A stretch of DNA of 28,544 nucleotides from JAILZP01 sp037444185. Its GTDB lineage: Bacteria > Bacillota > Desulfotomaculia > Desulfotomaculales > Desulfocucumaceae. Location of the stretch: assembly GCA_037444185.1 (NCBI GenBank), contig JBBIMW010000032.1, forward strand, positions 1 to 28,544, given 5' to 3'. The notes beneath the pieces are model-generated. The model made no database searches. It worked only from the letters and a program-made list of their open reading frames with translations, and had not been told where the DNA came from. The first letter of the stretch is position 1. Every line of letters starts with the position of its first letter. The position numbers were made by a program, and so were the translations under genes. This document shows positions 8,282 to 15,361 of this stretch, one piece after another.

Positions 8282-9064
8282 TCACCTAAGAACGGACACC
8301 GCGATCACCACAGATCCCAGGACAAGTCTGTAGGCCACGAAAATGCCGAAGCTGTTGGTGACCAGGAAGCGCAGGAGAAACTTGATGGACAGATAACCCA
8401 CCACGGCAGAGACCAATATCCCGGCCACAAAGGGCATGGTGAAATCAGCCGGAGACAGTCGTACGATGTGCAACAAACCCGCCCCGGCGATAATGGGGGT
8501 GGAGAGAAGGAAGGAAAACCGGGCAGCGGTCTCCCTGTCAAAACCCATCAGCCGCCCCGCCGTCATTGTGATTCCGGACCTGGACACCCCCGGGATCAAG
8601 GCAAAGGCCTGGGAAATACCGATAATCACGCTTTCTTTCCACCCTATACCGCCCAAGTCCTTTACGGCCGGAGAATATTTATCCGCCACGTACAGTATGA
8701 TTCCCATCACGATAAGCATTACGCCCACCAGCTGGGGGTTTCTGAACACAGTGGAAATATAGTCCTCAAAAATGAAGCCCACCGCCGCCCCAGGCACCGT
8801 GGCCACCACCATATACCAAAACATTCTTCCCGCCGGAGTTTTCCGTCCAGTCATGCCATCCCTGATCAAGTCAATCCAGTCCCTCCCGAAAACCCCCAGG
8901 ACGGCCACCAGGGTCCCCAGGTGCAGGGCAACATCAAATGAAAGGCCGGGTACCTGCCATCCGAAAAACCATGGAATCAATATCAGATGTGCCGAACTGG
9001 ATATTGGCAAAAACTCGCCCAATCCCTGAACCAGCCCCAAAATCACTGCTTCAAAAAAAGACAT
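8282..9064 (-). CDS. uppP: Undecaprenyl-diphosphate phosphatase (BacA family)
   Basis: UppP removes a phosphate from undecaprenyl pyrophosphate, recycling the lipid carrier for wall synthesis; it can confer bacitracin resistance. The 260-residue protein is hydrophobic throughout and carries the (E/Q)xxxE motif as Q13-GLG-E17 in QGLGEFLPISSSAHL, and PGVSRSGIT with catalytic Arg162. Length is typical (about 265). The start has GGTGA at a reasonable distance and a promoter about 40 bp upstream. It precedes ftsK by 85 bp, but ftsK has its own promoter, so they are probably separate or partly coupled units. Confidence 0.95.
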   Translation of the reverse strand: MSFFEAVILGLVQGLGEFLPISSSAHLILIPWFFGWQVPGLSFDVALHLGTLVAVLGVFGRDWIDLIRDGMTGRKTPAGRMFWYMVVATVPGAAVGFIFEDYISTVFRNPQLVGVMLIVMGIILYVADKYSPAVKDLGGIGWKESVIIGISQAFALIPGVSRSGITMTAGRLMGFDRETAARFSFLLSTPIIAGAGLLHIVRLSPADFTMPFVAGILVSAVVGYLSIKFLLRFLVTNSFGIFVAYRLVLGSVVIAVSVLR

Positions 9065-9103
9065 TCCATCACCCCGAAACTTCGATCATTGGGCAGCTTA
9101 ATT

Positions 9104-9112
9104 ATTATAGCA
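9104..9112 (-). promoter_or_regulatory. Extended -10 promoter of uppP
   Basis: The minus strand reads TGCTATAAT, the same nonamer as before ftsK. An AT-rich stretch lies upstream but no good -35 at 17 nt. Confidence 0.5.
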
Positions 9113-9265
9113 CAGTCCGGACAAATTTTTTATCAAAAATTGCTTTTCATTTTATTGTCAACCAGATTGAAATGCCATAACTATATAACAAAGCTTGCAA
9201 CCCATGAATATAACCTTCTTGTGGCGGAAGTGCATTAAATTTGCCATTAAGTATTGGGTGTATTG

Positions 9266-9294
9266 TTTAACTCAGTAATATTGTTGGTTATAAT
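9266..9294 (+). promoter_or_regulatory. Candidate promoter of the 113-aa protein gene
   Basis: A perfect TATAAT (9289-9294) has TTTAAC (9266-9271) 17 nt upstream, a weak -35 matching three of six. The start would lie about 25-30 bp before the gene. Confidence 0.4.
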
Positions 9295-9327
9295 ATTATA
9301 TATAAAACCATAAGGAGATGCAAAGAA

Positions 9328-9669
9328 GTGGCATTTGAGGTGTACAGGCCAAGGGGGGAGAAACAGGAGAAATCCCCCACGGTCTCATTGTCAAAAACCT
9401 CCATCGTTCTAAACAATGTCGCCCGGGAAAAACTGGGTTCAAACAAAATAGAGCTTGCTTTTGACCGGGATAATCAAACCATCCGGATAAGGCCGGTGGA
9501 AGAAGGCGGTATGGAAATCAAGAAAACCAAGATTTTTGGAAAAGGTTTCTTCAATCAGTTTAGAATTACTAAAAAAGGCAAATATGAAGCAAAATACGAC
9601 CCTGAAGAAAAATCACTGTACGTGCAGCTTTCCTCATACCCGCCCGGCGCTGAAAAAAACAAGGGATGA
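9328..9669 (+). CDS. Conserved-looking small protein with an internal duplication, function unknown
   Basis: I do not recognise a named family for this 113-residue, charged, soluble protein. It starts at GTG with AAGGAG at 9312-9317. There is no signal peptide or membrane segment. Two segments look like copies of one module: residues 23-55 (KTSI, then IELAFDRDNQTIRIR) and residues 66-100 (KTKI, then YEAKYDPEEKSLYVQ). Both share KTxI, an aromatic-Asp pair, a charged turn and a closing beta strand with the same 8-residue spacing from Asp46 or Asp91 to the last strand. This suggests two stacked beta-hairpin units, perhaps a small nucleic-acid- or protein-binding fold, but that is only inference. 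It stands alone on the plus strand, divergent from uppP, and is followed by a weak terminator. Confidence 0.8.
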   Translation: MAFEVYRPRGEKQEKSPTVSLSKTSIVLNNVAREKLGSNKIELAFDRDNQTIRIRPVEEGGMEIKKTKIFGKGFFNQFRITKKGKYEAKYDPEEKSLYVQLSSYPPGAEKNKG

Positions 9670-9719
9670 AACCATACAGCCATCAATAAGAATATACGGA
9701 GAAACAAAGTTCTCTTTTT

Positions 9720-9745
9720 AGGGCTTTTCCGCCCTTTACTTTTTA
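9720..9745 (+). terminator. Weak terminator after the 113-aa protein gene
   Basis: A 5-bp stem, AGGGC with GCCCT around TTTTCC, is followed by TTACTTTTT. The stem is short, so read-through into the next small gene is likely. Confidence 0.4.
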
Positions 9746-9791
9746 ATGAAAGCATGATAACTTGTCATTCAAAGGAGGGAGATTTTACTCC

Positions 9792-9893
9792 GTGGAATCT
9801 GAGATAGGTTTCCTATTACTCGGCATGGCTCCCATGGTTATTGTCATATCAGTGTTTTACCTGGTATTTCAAAAAAAGAATGCGTCCGGCTGA
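9792..9893 (+). CDS. 33-residue single-pass membrane protein, function unknown
   Basis: A GTG start has an excellent AAAGGAGGGA at 9771-9780, 11 nt upstream. The product begins MESEIGF, has one hydrophobic segment at about residues 6-26 (GFLLLGMAPMVIVISVFYLV) and ends in a short polar tail, QKKNASG. A strong terminator lies 27 bp after the stop. The combination of ribosome binding site, clean transmembrane segment and terminator supports a real small gene. No function can be given; small membrane proteins of this shape often modify larger membrane complexes. It may be cotranscribed with the 113-aa gene. Confidence 0.65.
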   Translation: MESEIGFLLLGMAPMVIVISVFYLVFQKKNASG

Positions 9894-9919
9894 ATGAAAA
9901 TGAAAATAAAAACAGGTGA

Positions 9920-9957
9920 TCATAACCGCTGCTTTTACGGCGGTTATGATTTTTTTT
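9920..9957 (+). terminator. Rho-independent terminator
   Basis: A 9-bp stem, CATAACCGC with GCGGTTATG, is followed by ATTTTTTTT. It ends the 33-aa gene unit. Confidence 0.88.
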
Positions 9958-10042
9958 GCACACATAACCGGAAAAAGGTTTTTTTTACTTTTTGTAGAAT
10001 GGTATTAGATGGATGAATTTACATAATAAGGGGGTATAATGT

Positions 10043-10702
10043 TTGGATTTTTTGGTATACAGAGAGTCTATACTGCAGACACAAAAACTGGCAGGCAATT
10101 TCACCTCCCTGAGCAGGGCCGATCTGGCCGAACTGAGCAGGTTGAACGCAAAATGCATTACATTAAGTGAAGAAATGATAAATTCATTCTCATCGCTGAT
10201 AGATGAGATTGAAGAAGGGCTGTCCCTACTGCTTGAAAGGCTTGGCCGGATTAAGAAGGACCTGGGCAGAATTTCAGGACCCGGGGGCACCCTGGAGGAC
10301 ATATTGGGCCTGGAGCCCGACTGGTCCCGGGTGCATGACCTTTATGGCGCCATCCAGCCCCTTCTGAAAACCGGGCAGACCTCCGAAGATACAGCCCCCT
10401 CTGGTAAATCCATGGCCATCATTATTTCCGCCACAGGGCCGGAAGCGGACCTGAAGGATAAGGGGCAGATTGCAGAATTGGCCGGCACGGCCCGGAAAGA
10501 GGCCGCCGTAACCGTTGAAAAACCGGCCGCCGCAAATTCGGTTTCCGTCACAAAAATATCCAAAAAGCCCACGGCATCCAGTCAAAATGCCAAACCTGCC
10601 CTGCTGCCGGTGAATAAAAACTGTGGAGAAACCGAGAAAAAAATAATGGAGGAAATAACAAAGAACCTCGAAGCAATAAAAAGCAACAGAAAAAAAATCT
10701 GA
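10043..10702 (+). CDS. Helical, low-complexity cytoplasmic protein, function unknown
   Basis: I do not recognise this 219-residue protein. The TTG start at 10043 is preceded by AAGGGGG at 10028-10034. An ATG at 10039 is in another frame and reads only a short peptide. The N-terminal half (about residues 10-80) is strongly helical with a regular hydrophobic pattern (LSEEMINSFSSLIDEIEEG, LSLLLERLGRIKKDLG), likely a coiled coil. Residues 115-190 are an Ala/Lys/Thr/Ser/Pro-rich linker and the last 25 form a charged helix. There is no signal peptide or membrane segment. It is the last plus-strand gene before the convergent folC, with the candidate repeat between them. The coding frame is believable by composition and length, but nothing points to a role. 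Confidence 0.7.
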   Translation: MDFLVYRESILQTQKLAGNFTSLSRADLAELSRLNAKCITLSEEMINSFSSLIDEIEEGLSLLLERLGRIKKDLGRISGPGGTLEDILGLEPDWSRVHDLYGAIQPLLKTGQTSEDTAPSGKSMAIIISATGPEADLKDKGQIAELAGTARKEAAVTVEKPAAANSVSVTKISKKPTASSQNAKPALLPVNKNCGETEKKIMEEITKNLEAIKSNRKKI

Positions 10703-10732
10703 AAATATCCCTTCCTTCCATTCTGGTTTCCA

Positions 10733-10880
10733 GGAGAGTACTGCGAAACTCATTTATAGCCGGATGCAGCCGGAGGATTGCAAGGCGCGGCAGTGGTTCT
10801 GGCGGAGGCGTACCTGGTGGAGCGTTGGAGCGAAAAGGCCGCCGCCGCAACGCAGCGGATGAACTTTATCAAAAGTCTCC
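10733..10880. repeat. Candidate dispersed intergenic element with imperfect inverted ends
   Basis: The 148-bp stretch between the 219-aa gene and folC begins GGAGAGTACTGCGAAACT followed by CAT. Read from the other end on the minus strand it begins GGAGACTTTTGATAAAG followed by TTCAT, so the ends are imperfect inverted repeats. The GC-rich middle (GCAAGGCGCGGC, GGCGGAGGCGTACCTGG, GCAACGCAGCGGATGAAC) resembles intergenic repeats I recall from other anaerobe genomes. It holds no ORF and only one copy is in this window, so the repeat call is inference. Confidence 0.4.
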
Positions 10881-10889
10881 CAGGTGTTC

Positions 10890-12176
10890 TTAAATGAATA
10901 ACTCCCTGGCCTGGGCCACCATATAGAAGGACCCGGTAATCACCACCACGTCCCGGGGTCCGGCCAGGGACATACCGGTCTGCACGGCCCGTGCAATATC
11001 CTCCACGGTCTCCACCCGGCCGGCATAGCGGCGGGCTTCTTCGGCCAGCAGTTGCCAGTCGCCGGCCCGGGGGCTGTCCGGTTTTGTCACCACTATTGCT
11101 TCAGCCACCGGGGCCAGTTCGGCCACCACCTTCGACCTTTCCTTGTCACCCAACATCCCCAGAACCATCACAATTCTTCTTCTGGTAAAATATTCCTCCA
11201 GTGCCAACCTCAGCGATACCGCCCCGTCATAATTATGGGCGGCGTCAATAATCACCATGGGACTCTTATTCACCACCTCAAGCCTGGCGGGCCAGACCGT
11301 GGCTGCAATTCCCCGTTCAACAGCGCAGTTGTCCCCGATAAGGCCCCTATCCATCAGCACCTCCAGCGTGGCCACTGCTGTGGCGGCGTTAACCTGCTGG
11401 TGGAGTCCCAGGAGCGGCAGGTAAACATTCCTGTACTGCCGTCTCCTGCCCTTTATGTCCAGGTGCTGCCCTTCCGCACCCCGTTTCACCTCCCGCCACT
11501 GGATGTCCCTGCCCACCACCACAGCCGGAGCGCGCAAATCATGGCATTTACGCAAAATCACTTCCAGGGCTTCCCCCATGGCCGCAGTGACCAGCGGTAC
11601 ACATTCCTTTATAATCCCCGCCTTCACCGAAGCTATCTCCTTTACTGTATTGCCTAAATATTCCATGTGATCCATGGTCACATTGGTAATCACCGCCACT
11701 TCCGGAATCACCACATTGGTGGAGTCGATGGCCCCCCCCATCCCCACCTCCAGCACCAAAAAGTCAACCTTCTCCCGGTAGAAATATATGAACGCCAAAG
11801 CCGTTCCCACCTCGAACTCGGTGGGATGCTCAAAGCCGTTTCTCACCATGTCTTCCAGTTGCGGCTTCATTTCTTCAATCAGGTCCGCATAAGCCTGTTC
11901 TGTTATTTCCCGCCCGTTTATGCGGTACCTTTCGGTATAGGAGTGGAGGTGCGGAGAAGTGTACAGGCCGGTACGAAACCCGGACTCCCTGATTATGGAA
12001 GATACCATGGCGCTGGTGGAGCCTTTGCCGTTGGTTCCTCCAACGTGGATTACCCTCAGCCGGAGATGGGGACCGCCGAATCTCCTTAAAAGCTCCCTGA
12101 TTCTCTCCAGGCCAAAATTATACCCGAATTTGGTCAAGCTCTGCATGTATCCGATGGCCTCTTGGTAATTCATCAT
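10890..12176 (-). CDS. folC: Folylpolyglutamate synthase / dihydrofolate synthase
   Basis: FolC is an ATP-dependent Mur-ligase-like enzyme that adds glutamate to dihydropteroate and/or lengthens the polyglutamate tail of reduced folates. The 428-residue protein has the P-loop HVGGTNGKGS (GTNGKGS at residues 47-53), TSPHLHSYTERYRINGREI, the central domain with TNVTMDHMEYLGN, and the C-terminal glutamate-binding domain with VIDAAHNYDGA and GMLGDKE. Length is normal (about 430). It follows valS by 19 bp in the same direction, the same pair found in Bacillus, and is very likely cotranscribed under the valS T-box. No terminator is seen after it; the candidate repeat follows. Confidence 0.95.
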   Translation of the reverse strand: MMNYQEAIGYMQSLTKFGYNFGLERIRELLRRFGGPHLRLRVIHVGGTNGKGSTSAMVSSIIRESGFRTGLYTSPHLHSYTERYRINGREITEQAYADLIEEMKPQLEDMVRNGFEHPTEFEVGTALAFIYFYREKVDFLVLEVGMGGAIDSTNVVIPEVAVITNVTMDHMEYLGNTVKEIASVKAGIIKECVPLVTAAMGEALEVILRKCHDLRAPAVVVGRDIQWREVKRGAEGQHLDIKGRRRQYRNVYLPLLGLHQQVNAATAVATLEVLMDRGLIGDNCAVERGIAATVWPARLEVVNKSPMVIIDAAHNYDGAVSLRLALEEYFTRRRIVMVLGMLGDKERSKVVAELAPVAEAIVVTKPDSPRAGDWQLLAEEARRYAGRVETVEDIARAVQTGMSLAGPRDVVVITGSFYMVAQARELFI

Positions 12177-12195
12177 AAGCCCCCTTCCCCGCCGG

Positions 12196-14844
12196 CTAAT
12201 TGCCCAGCATTTTCAAACGCTTCGCGATAGACATTTGTTTGACTGAAAGGCCGGTCTCCTTGGAACGCTCTTTTTCCACCACTTCCGCCGGGGCCTTGCT
12301 CAAAAAGCTTTGATTGGAAAGTTTGTCCCTTACCTTGGCCAGGTCCCTTTCAACTGCGGCCAACTCCCTGGCCAGGCGGGAAGATTCCTGACTGACATCA
12401 ATCAGTCCCTTCATGGGAACGTATATTTCCACCCCCCCGACCGCCGCATGGGCAGCCTGGTCCGGCTTGCCGGCAAGGGCCGGTTGCACCAGAACATTCC
12501 CCGTCGCCAGAGTTTCCACGTAACCGGACCATTTCTGAATCATTTCCCTCGGACCGTCCTCCGGCGCCTCGATCAGTATTTCAGCCTTCTTGCCGGGGGA
12601 TACATTCATTTCGCTGCGAATATGCCTTACGGAACGGATTATTTCCATCAGCAATTCCATATGCCCCTCAGCTTCCTGGTCCAGGCTCCATTTTTCAGGA
12701 ACCGGCCAGGCCGCCTTCATAATGGTCCGCCCTTTGTGAACCGGCAAACGCTGCCAAATGTCCTCTGTGATATAGGGCATAAATGGGTGCAACAGCTCCA
12801 GTGTACCCCGTAGAATGTCCGCCAGTACATACTGGGTGGCGGCCCGGTCCCCTGAGTCGCCGCCGTAAAGCCTCGGCTTCGCCAGCTCAATGTACCAGTC
12901 GCAGTATTCATTCCAGATGAATTCGTACAGCACCCTGGCCGCCTCACCCATATCGTAGTTTTCCAGATTCCGGGTGACCACCTCCGCCACCCGGTGGAAA
13001 CGGCTGTATATCCACCTGTCCGCCAGGGTCATATTTTCCCGCGACAGGTCCTGCCCGGAATCAAAGTCATAAAGGTTCATCAGCACGAACCTCGAGGCAT
13101 TCCAAATTTTGTTGGCGAAGTTCCTGGCCCCGTCCAGCCTTTCAAAATGAAAGCGCAGGTCGTTGCCCGGCGTATTTCCTGTAACCAGCATAAATCGCAG
13201 ACTGTCGGCGCCGTGGCTCTCGATGACGTCAATGGGATCCACTCCGTTGCCCAGGGACTTGCTCATCTTCCTTCCCAGGGCGTCCAGCACCAATCCGTGG
13301 ATCAAAACCTCCCGGAAAGGGACATCGTCCATAAACTCCACACCGCTGAATATCATCCGGGCCACCCAGAAGAAAATAATGTCCCTTCCGGTCACCAGCA
13401 CCGAAGTGGGATAAAAATAAGCCAGATCCAGTGTTTTTTGGGGCCAGCCCAGGGTTGAAAAGGGCCAAAGGGCCGAGGAAAACCATGTGTCCAGCACATC
13501 GGGATCCTGTTCCAGTTTTTTGCCCCGGCAGGAGGAGCACTGATCCGGCGGAATTTTGGCAACCGTCATCTCCCCGCAGTCCCCGCAATACCATACCGGT
13601 ATCCTGTGCCCCCACCAAAGCTGCCTTGATATACACCAGTCCCTGATGTTTTCCATCCAATTCAGATAAACCCTGGTAAACCTCTCCGGAACAAAGCGCA
13701 GCCTGCCGTCCTTTACCACCCGGATGGCAGGTTCCGCCAAGGGCTTCATGCGGACAAACCACTGCTTGGAAAGCATCGGCTCTATCACCGTGGAGCAGCG
13801 GTAACAGTGCCCCACGGCATGGGTGTGGTCCTCCACCCTGATCAAAAGCCCCAGGGAGTCCAGTTCTTTGACCAGCCGCCGGCGGCAGTCCCAGCGGTCC
13901 AAGCCCGCGTATTTCCCGGCCTCCCCGGTCATCACCGCGTTACGGTTGATGACCTGCACCTGGGGCAGGCGGTGGCGCATACCCACCTCAAAATCGTTGG
14001 GATCGTGGGCCGGGGTGATTTTCACCGCCCCGGTGCCGAATTCCGGATCAACATACTCATCCTCGATGACCGGTATTTCCCTGCCGGCCACCGGCAGCAA
14101 AATGTTCTTGCCCACCAAGTGCCCGTACCTCGCGTCACCGGGGTGAACGGCCACGGCAACATCGCCCAGCATTGTTTCCGGCCGGGTGGTGGCGATGGGA
14201 ATATATTCGCCGCTGTTCTTCACCGGATATTTGATGTAGTAGAAATGTCCGGGCCTGTCCTGATGATCCACCTCAATGTCCGATATGGTGGTCTGGCAGC
14301 GGGGGCACCAATTGGTGATATAGTAATCCCTATAAATAAGCCCTTTGTTGTAAAGTTGCAGAAAAACCTCCAGCACCGCTCCGGAGCAACCCCCGTCCAT
14401 AGTGAACCTCTCTCTGTCCCAGTCGCAGGAAGCACCCAGGCGCCTGAGCTGGTTGGTTATCTGATTTCCATATTGTTCCTTCCATGCCCATGCCCTTTCC
14501 AGGAATTTTTCCCTTCCCAGCTGGTGCCTGGACAGCCCTTCCCTGGCCAACTGCTCCTCCACCTTGGCCTGGGTGGCAATGCCGGCATGATCGGTTCCGG
14601 GAAGCCAGAGGGCATTGAACCCCTGCATCCTGCGCCAGCGAATCAGTATGTCCTGCAGTGTGTTGTCCAGGGCATGCCCCATGTGAAGCTGCCCGGTGAC
14701 ATTGGGGGGGGGCATGACAATGCAGAAGGGCTCCCTGTCCGGTTCCACCGCCGTATGAAAGAATTTGTTCTTCTCCCAGTACCCGTACCACTTGGCCTCC
14801 ACGGTCCCCGGATCATATACGGTGGGCATTTCTGTCCCCGCCAT
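12196..14844 (-). CDS. valS: Valyl-tRNA synthetase
   Basis: ValRS charges tRNA-Val and edits mischarged threonine. The 882-residue class I enzyme has the HIGH-type motif HMGH at residues 54-57 (PPPNVTGQLHMGHALDN), the CP1 editing insertion (IATTRPETMLGD), a CGDCG...CSSCRG zinc-binding pair, KMSKS at 526-530, an anticodon-binding domain (from about DRWIYSRFHRV) and the C-terminal coiled coil that contacts the tRNA (SSRLARELAAVERDLAKVRDKL). Length matches the bacterial norm (about 880). The ATG has GGGAGG upstream. Expression is controlled by the valine T-box leader directly upstream, and folC follows in the same operon. Confidence 0.97.
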   Translation of the reverse strand: MAGTEMPTVYDPGTVEAKWYGYWEKNKFFHTAVEPDREPFCIVMPPPNVTGQLHMGHALDNTLQDILIRWRRMQGFNALWLPGTDHAGIATQAKVEEQLAREGLSRHQLGREKFLERAWAWKEQYGNQITNQLRRLGASCDWDRERFTMDGGCSGAVLEVFLQLYNKGLIYRDYYITNWCPRCQTTISDIEVDHQDRPGHFYYIKYPVKNSGEYIPIATTRPETMLGDVAVAVHPGDARYGHLVGKNILLPVAGREIPVIEDEYVDPEFGTGAVKITPAHDPNDFEVGMRHRLPQVQVINRNAVMTGEAGKYAGLDRWDCRRRLVKELDSLGLLIRVEDHTHAVGHCYRCSTVIEPMLSKQWFVRMKPLAEPAIRVVKDGRLRFVPERFTRVYLNWMENIRDWCISRQLWWGHRIPVWYCGDCGEMTVAKIPPDQCSSCRGKKLEQDPDVLDTWFSSALWPFSTLGWPQKTLDLAYFYPTSVLVTGRDIIFFWVARMIFSGVEFMDDVPFREVLIHGLVLDALGRKMSKSLGNGVDPIDVIESHGADSLRFMLVTGNTPGNDLRFHFERLDGARNFANKIWNASRFVLMNLYDFDSGQDLSRENMTLADRWIYSRFHRVAEVVTRNLENYDMGEAARVLYEFIWNEYCDWYIELAKPRLYGGDSGDRAATQYVLADILRGTLELLHPFMPYITEDIWQRLPVHKGRTIMKAAWPVPEKWSLDQEAEGHMELLMEIIRSVRHIRSEMNVSPGKKAEILIEAPEDGPREMIQKWSGYVETLATGNVLVQPALAGKPDQAAHAAVGGVEIYVPMKGLIDVSQESSRLARELAAVERDLAKVRDKLSNQSFLSKAPAEVVEKERSKETGLSVKQMSIAKRLKMLGN

Positions 14845-14867
14845 TTTTAAAACCTCCCTAAAACGCC

Positions 14868-15215
14868 GGATTTCAGCAACAAAAAAACCGCCCTTGATTA
14901 AGGACGGAATATTTCTTTCCGCGGTACCACCTTACTTCCGGGCTTTGTCAAGCTCCGGCCCTTTCAAGCTATAACGGGCTTCCCGGCCCGGCCTACCTCC
15001 ATCAGCCGGACGGCTCCGGGGCGACAGCTACCAACGCCGCAGGCCGGAAGCCTCTCAGCCAGCCGGCTCTCGCCGGCACGGGCCCCCTCTCTTTAGCCGG
15101 GCCGTTTCGCCCTCCCCTTCAATGCCATTAAAATATATTTTTACTTTAATTCAGTCTTTAACCGCAAGCCACGGCCAGGAACAAACGGGCCTCAGTGTTG
15201 CCGGGATGTATACTA
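14868..15215 (-). promoter_or_regulatory. Valine T-box riboswitch (valS leader)
   Basis: The minus-strand leader of about 345 nt ends with the T-box core AAGGTGGTACCGCGG (14919-14933) and an intrinsic terminator, CCGTCCTT ATCAAGGGCGG plus T7 (14881-14907). Uncharged tRNA-Val would pair with the leader and stabilise the antiterminator, switching valS-folC on when valine is short. I place the specifier at GUC (15023-15025), in AGCTGTCGCCCC, because it is followed by the usual GCCCCGGAGCC stem strand that can pair with GGGG near the 5' end. GUC is a valine codon. UGGU in the T-box pairs with ACCA of the tRNA-Val at 28226. The specifier placement is by pattern, not by computed folding. Confidence 0.92.
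14881..14907 (-). terminator. T-box terminator hairpin upstream of valS
   Basis: On the minus strand, CCGTCCTT and AAGGGCGG pair (one G-U) around AATC and are followed by TTTTTTT. It is mutually exclusive with the antiterminator built on the GGTGGTACCGCGG segment. Confidence 0.9.
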
Positions 15216-15221
15216 CATAAT

Positions 15222-15249
15222 ATTATATCCTCCGCCTTTGTGCTGTCAA
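15222..15249 (-). promoter_or_regulatory. valS-folC promoter
   Basis: The minus strand reads TTGACA (15244-15249), 16 nt, TATAAT (15222-15227). Both hexamers are perfect, giving a start near 15215 and the T-box leader. Confidence 0.85.
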
Positions 15250-15361
15250 CTTCTCATTTGCCCGGGAAACCATTTCTCTATGAGTATCCACATATTCCAT
15301 TATCTGGCTTAATATATTTGAATTGAAAACACCTGACTAACATGGAGGAGGATGTTCAACC

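Noticed and set aside
10039..10170. ATG start at 10039 for the gene after the 33-aa peptide
   Set aside because: It opens a different frame from the 219-aa ORF and stops after about 43 codons; the TTG at 10043 has the better-spaced AAGGGGG and the long frame.
13807..14850. 347-codon open frame on the plus strand
   Set aside because: It is entirely antisense to the catalytic core of valS; long antisense frames are expected in GC-rich genes.
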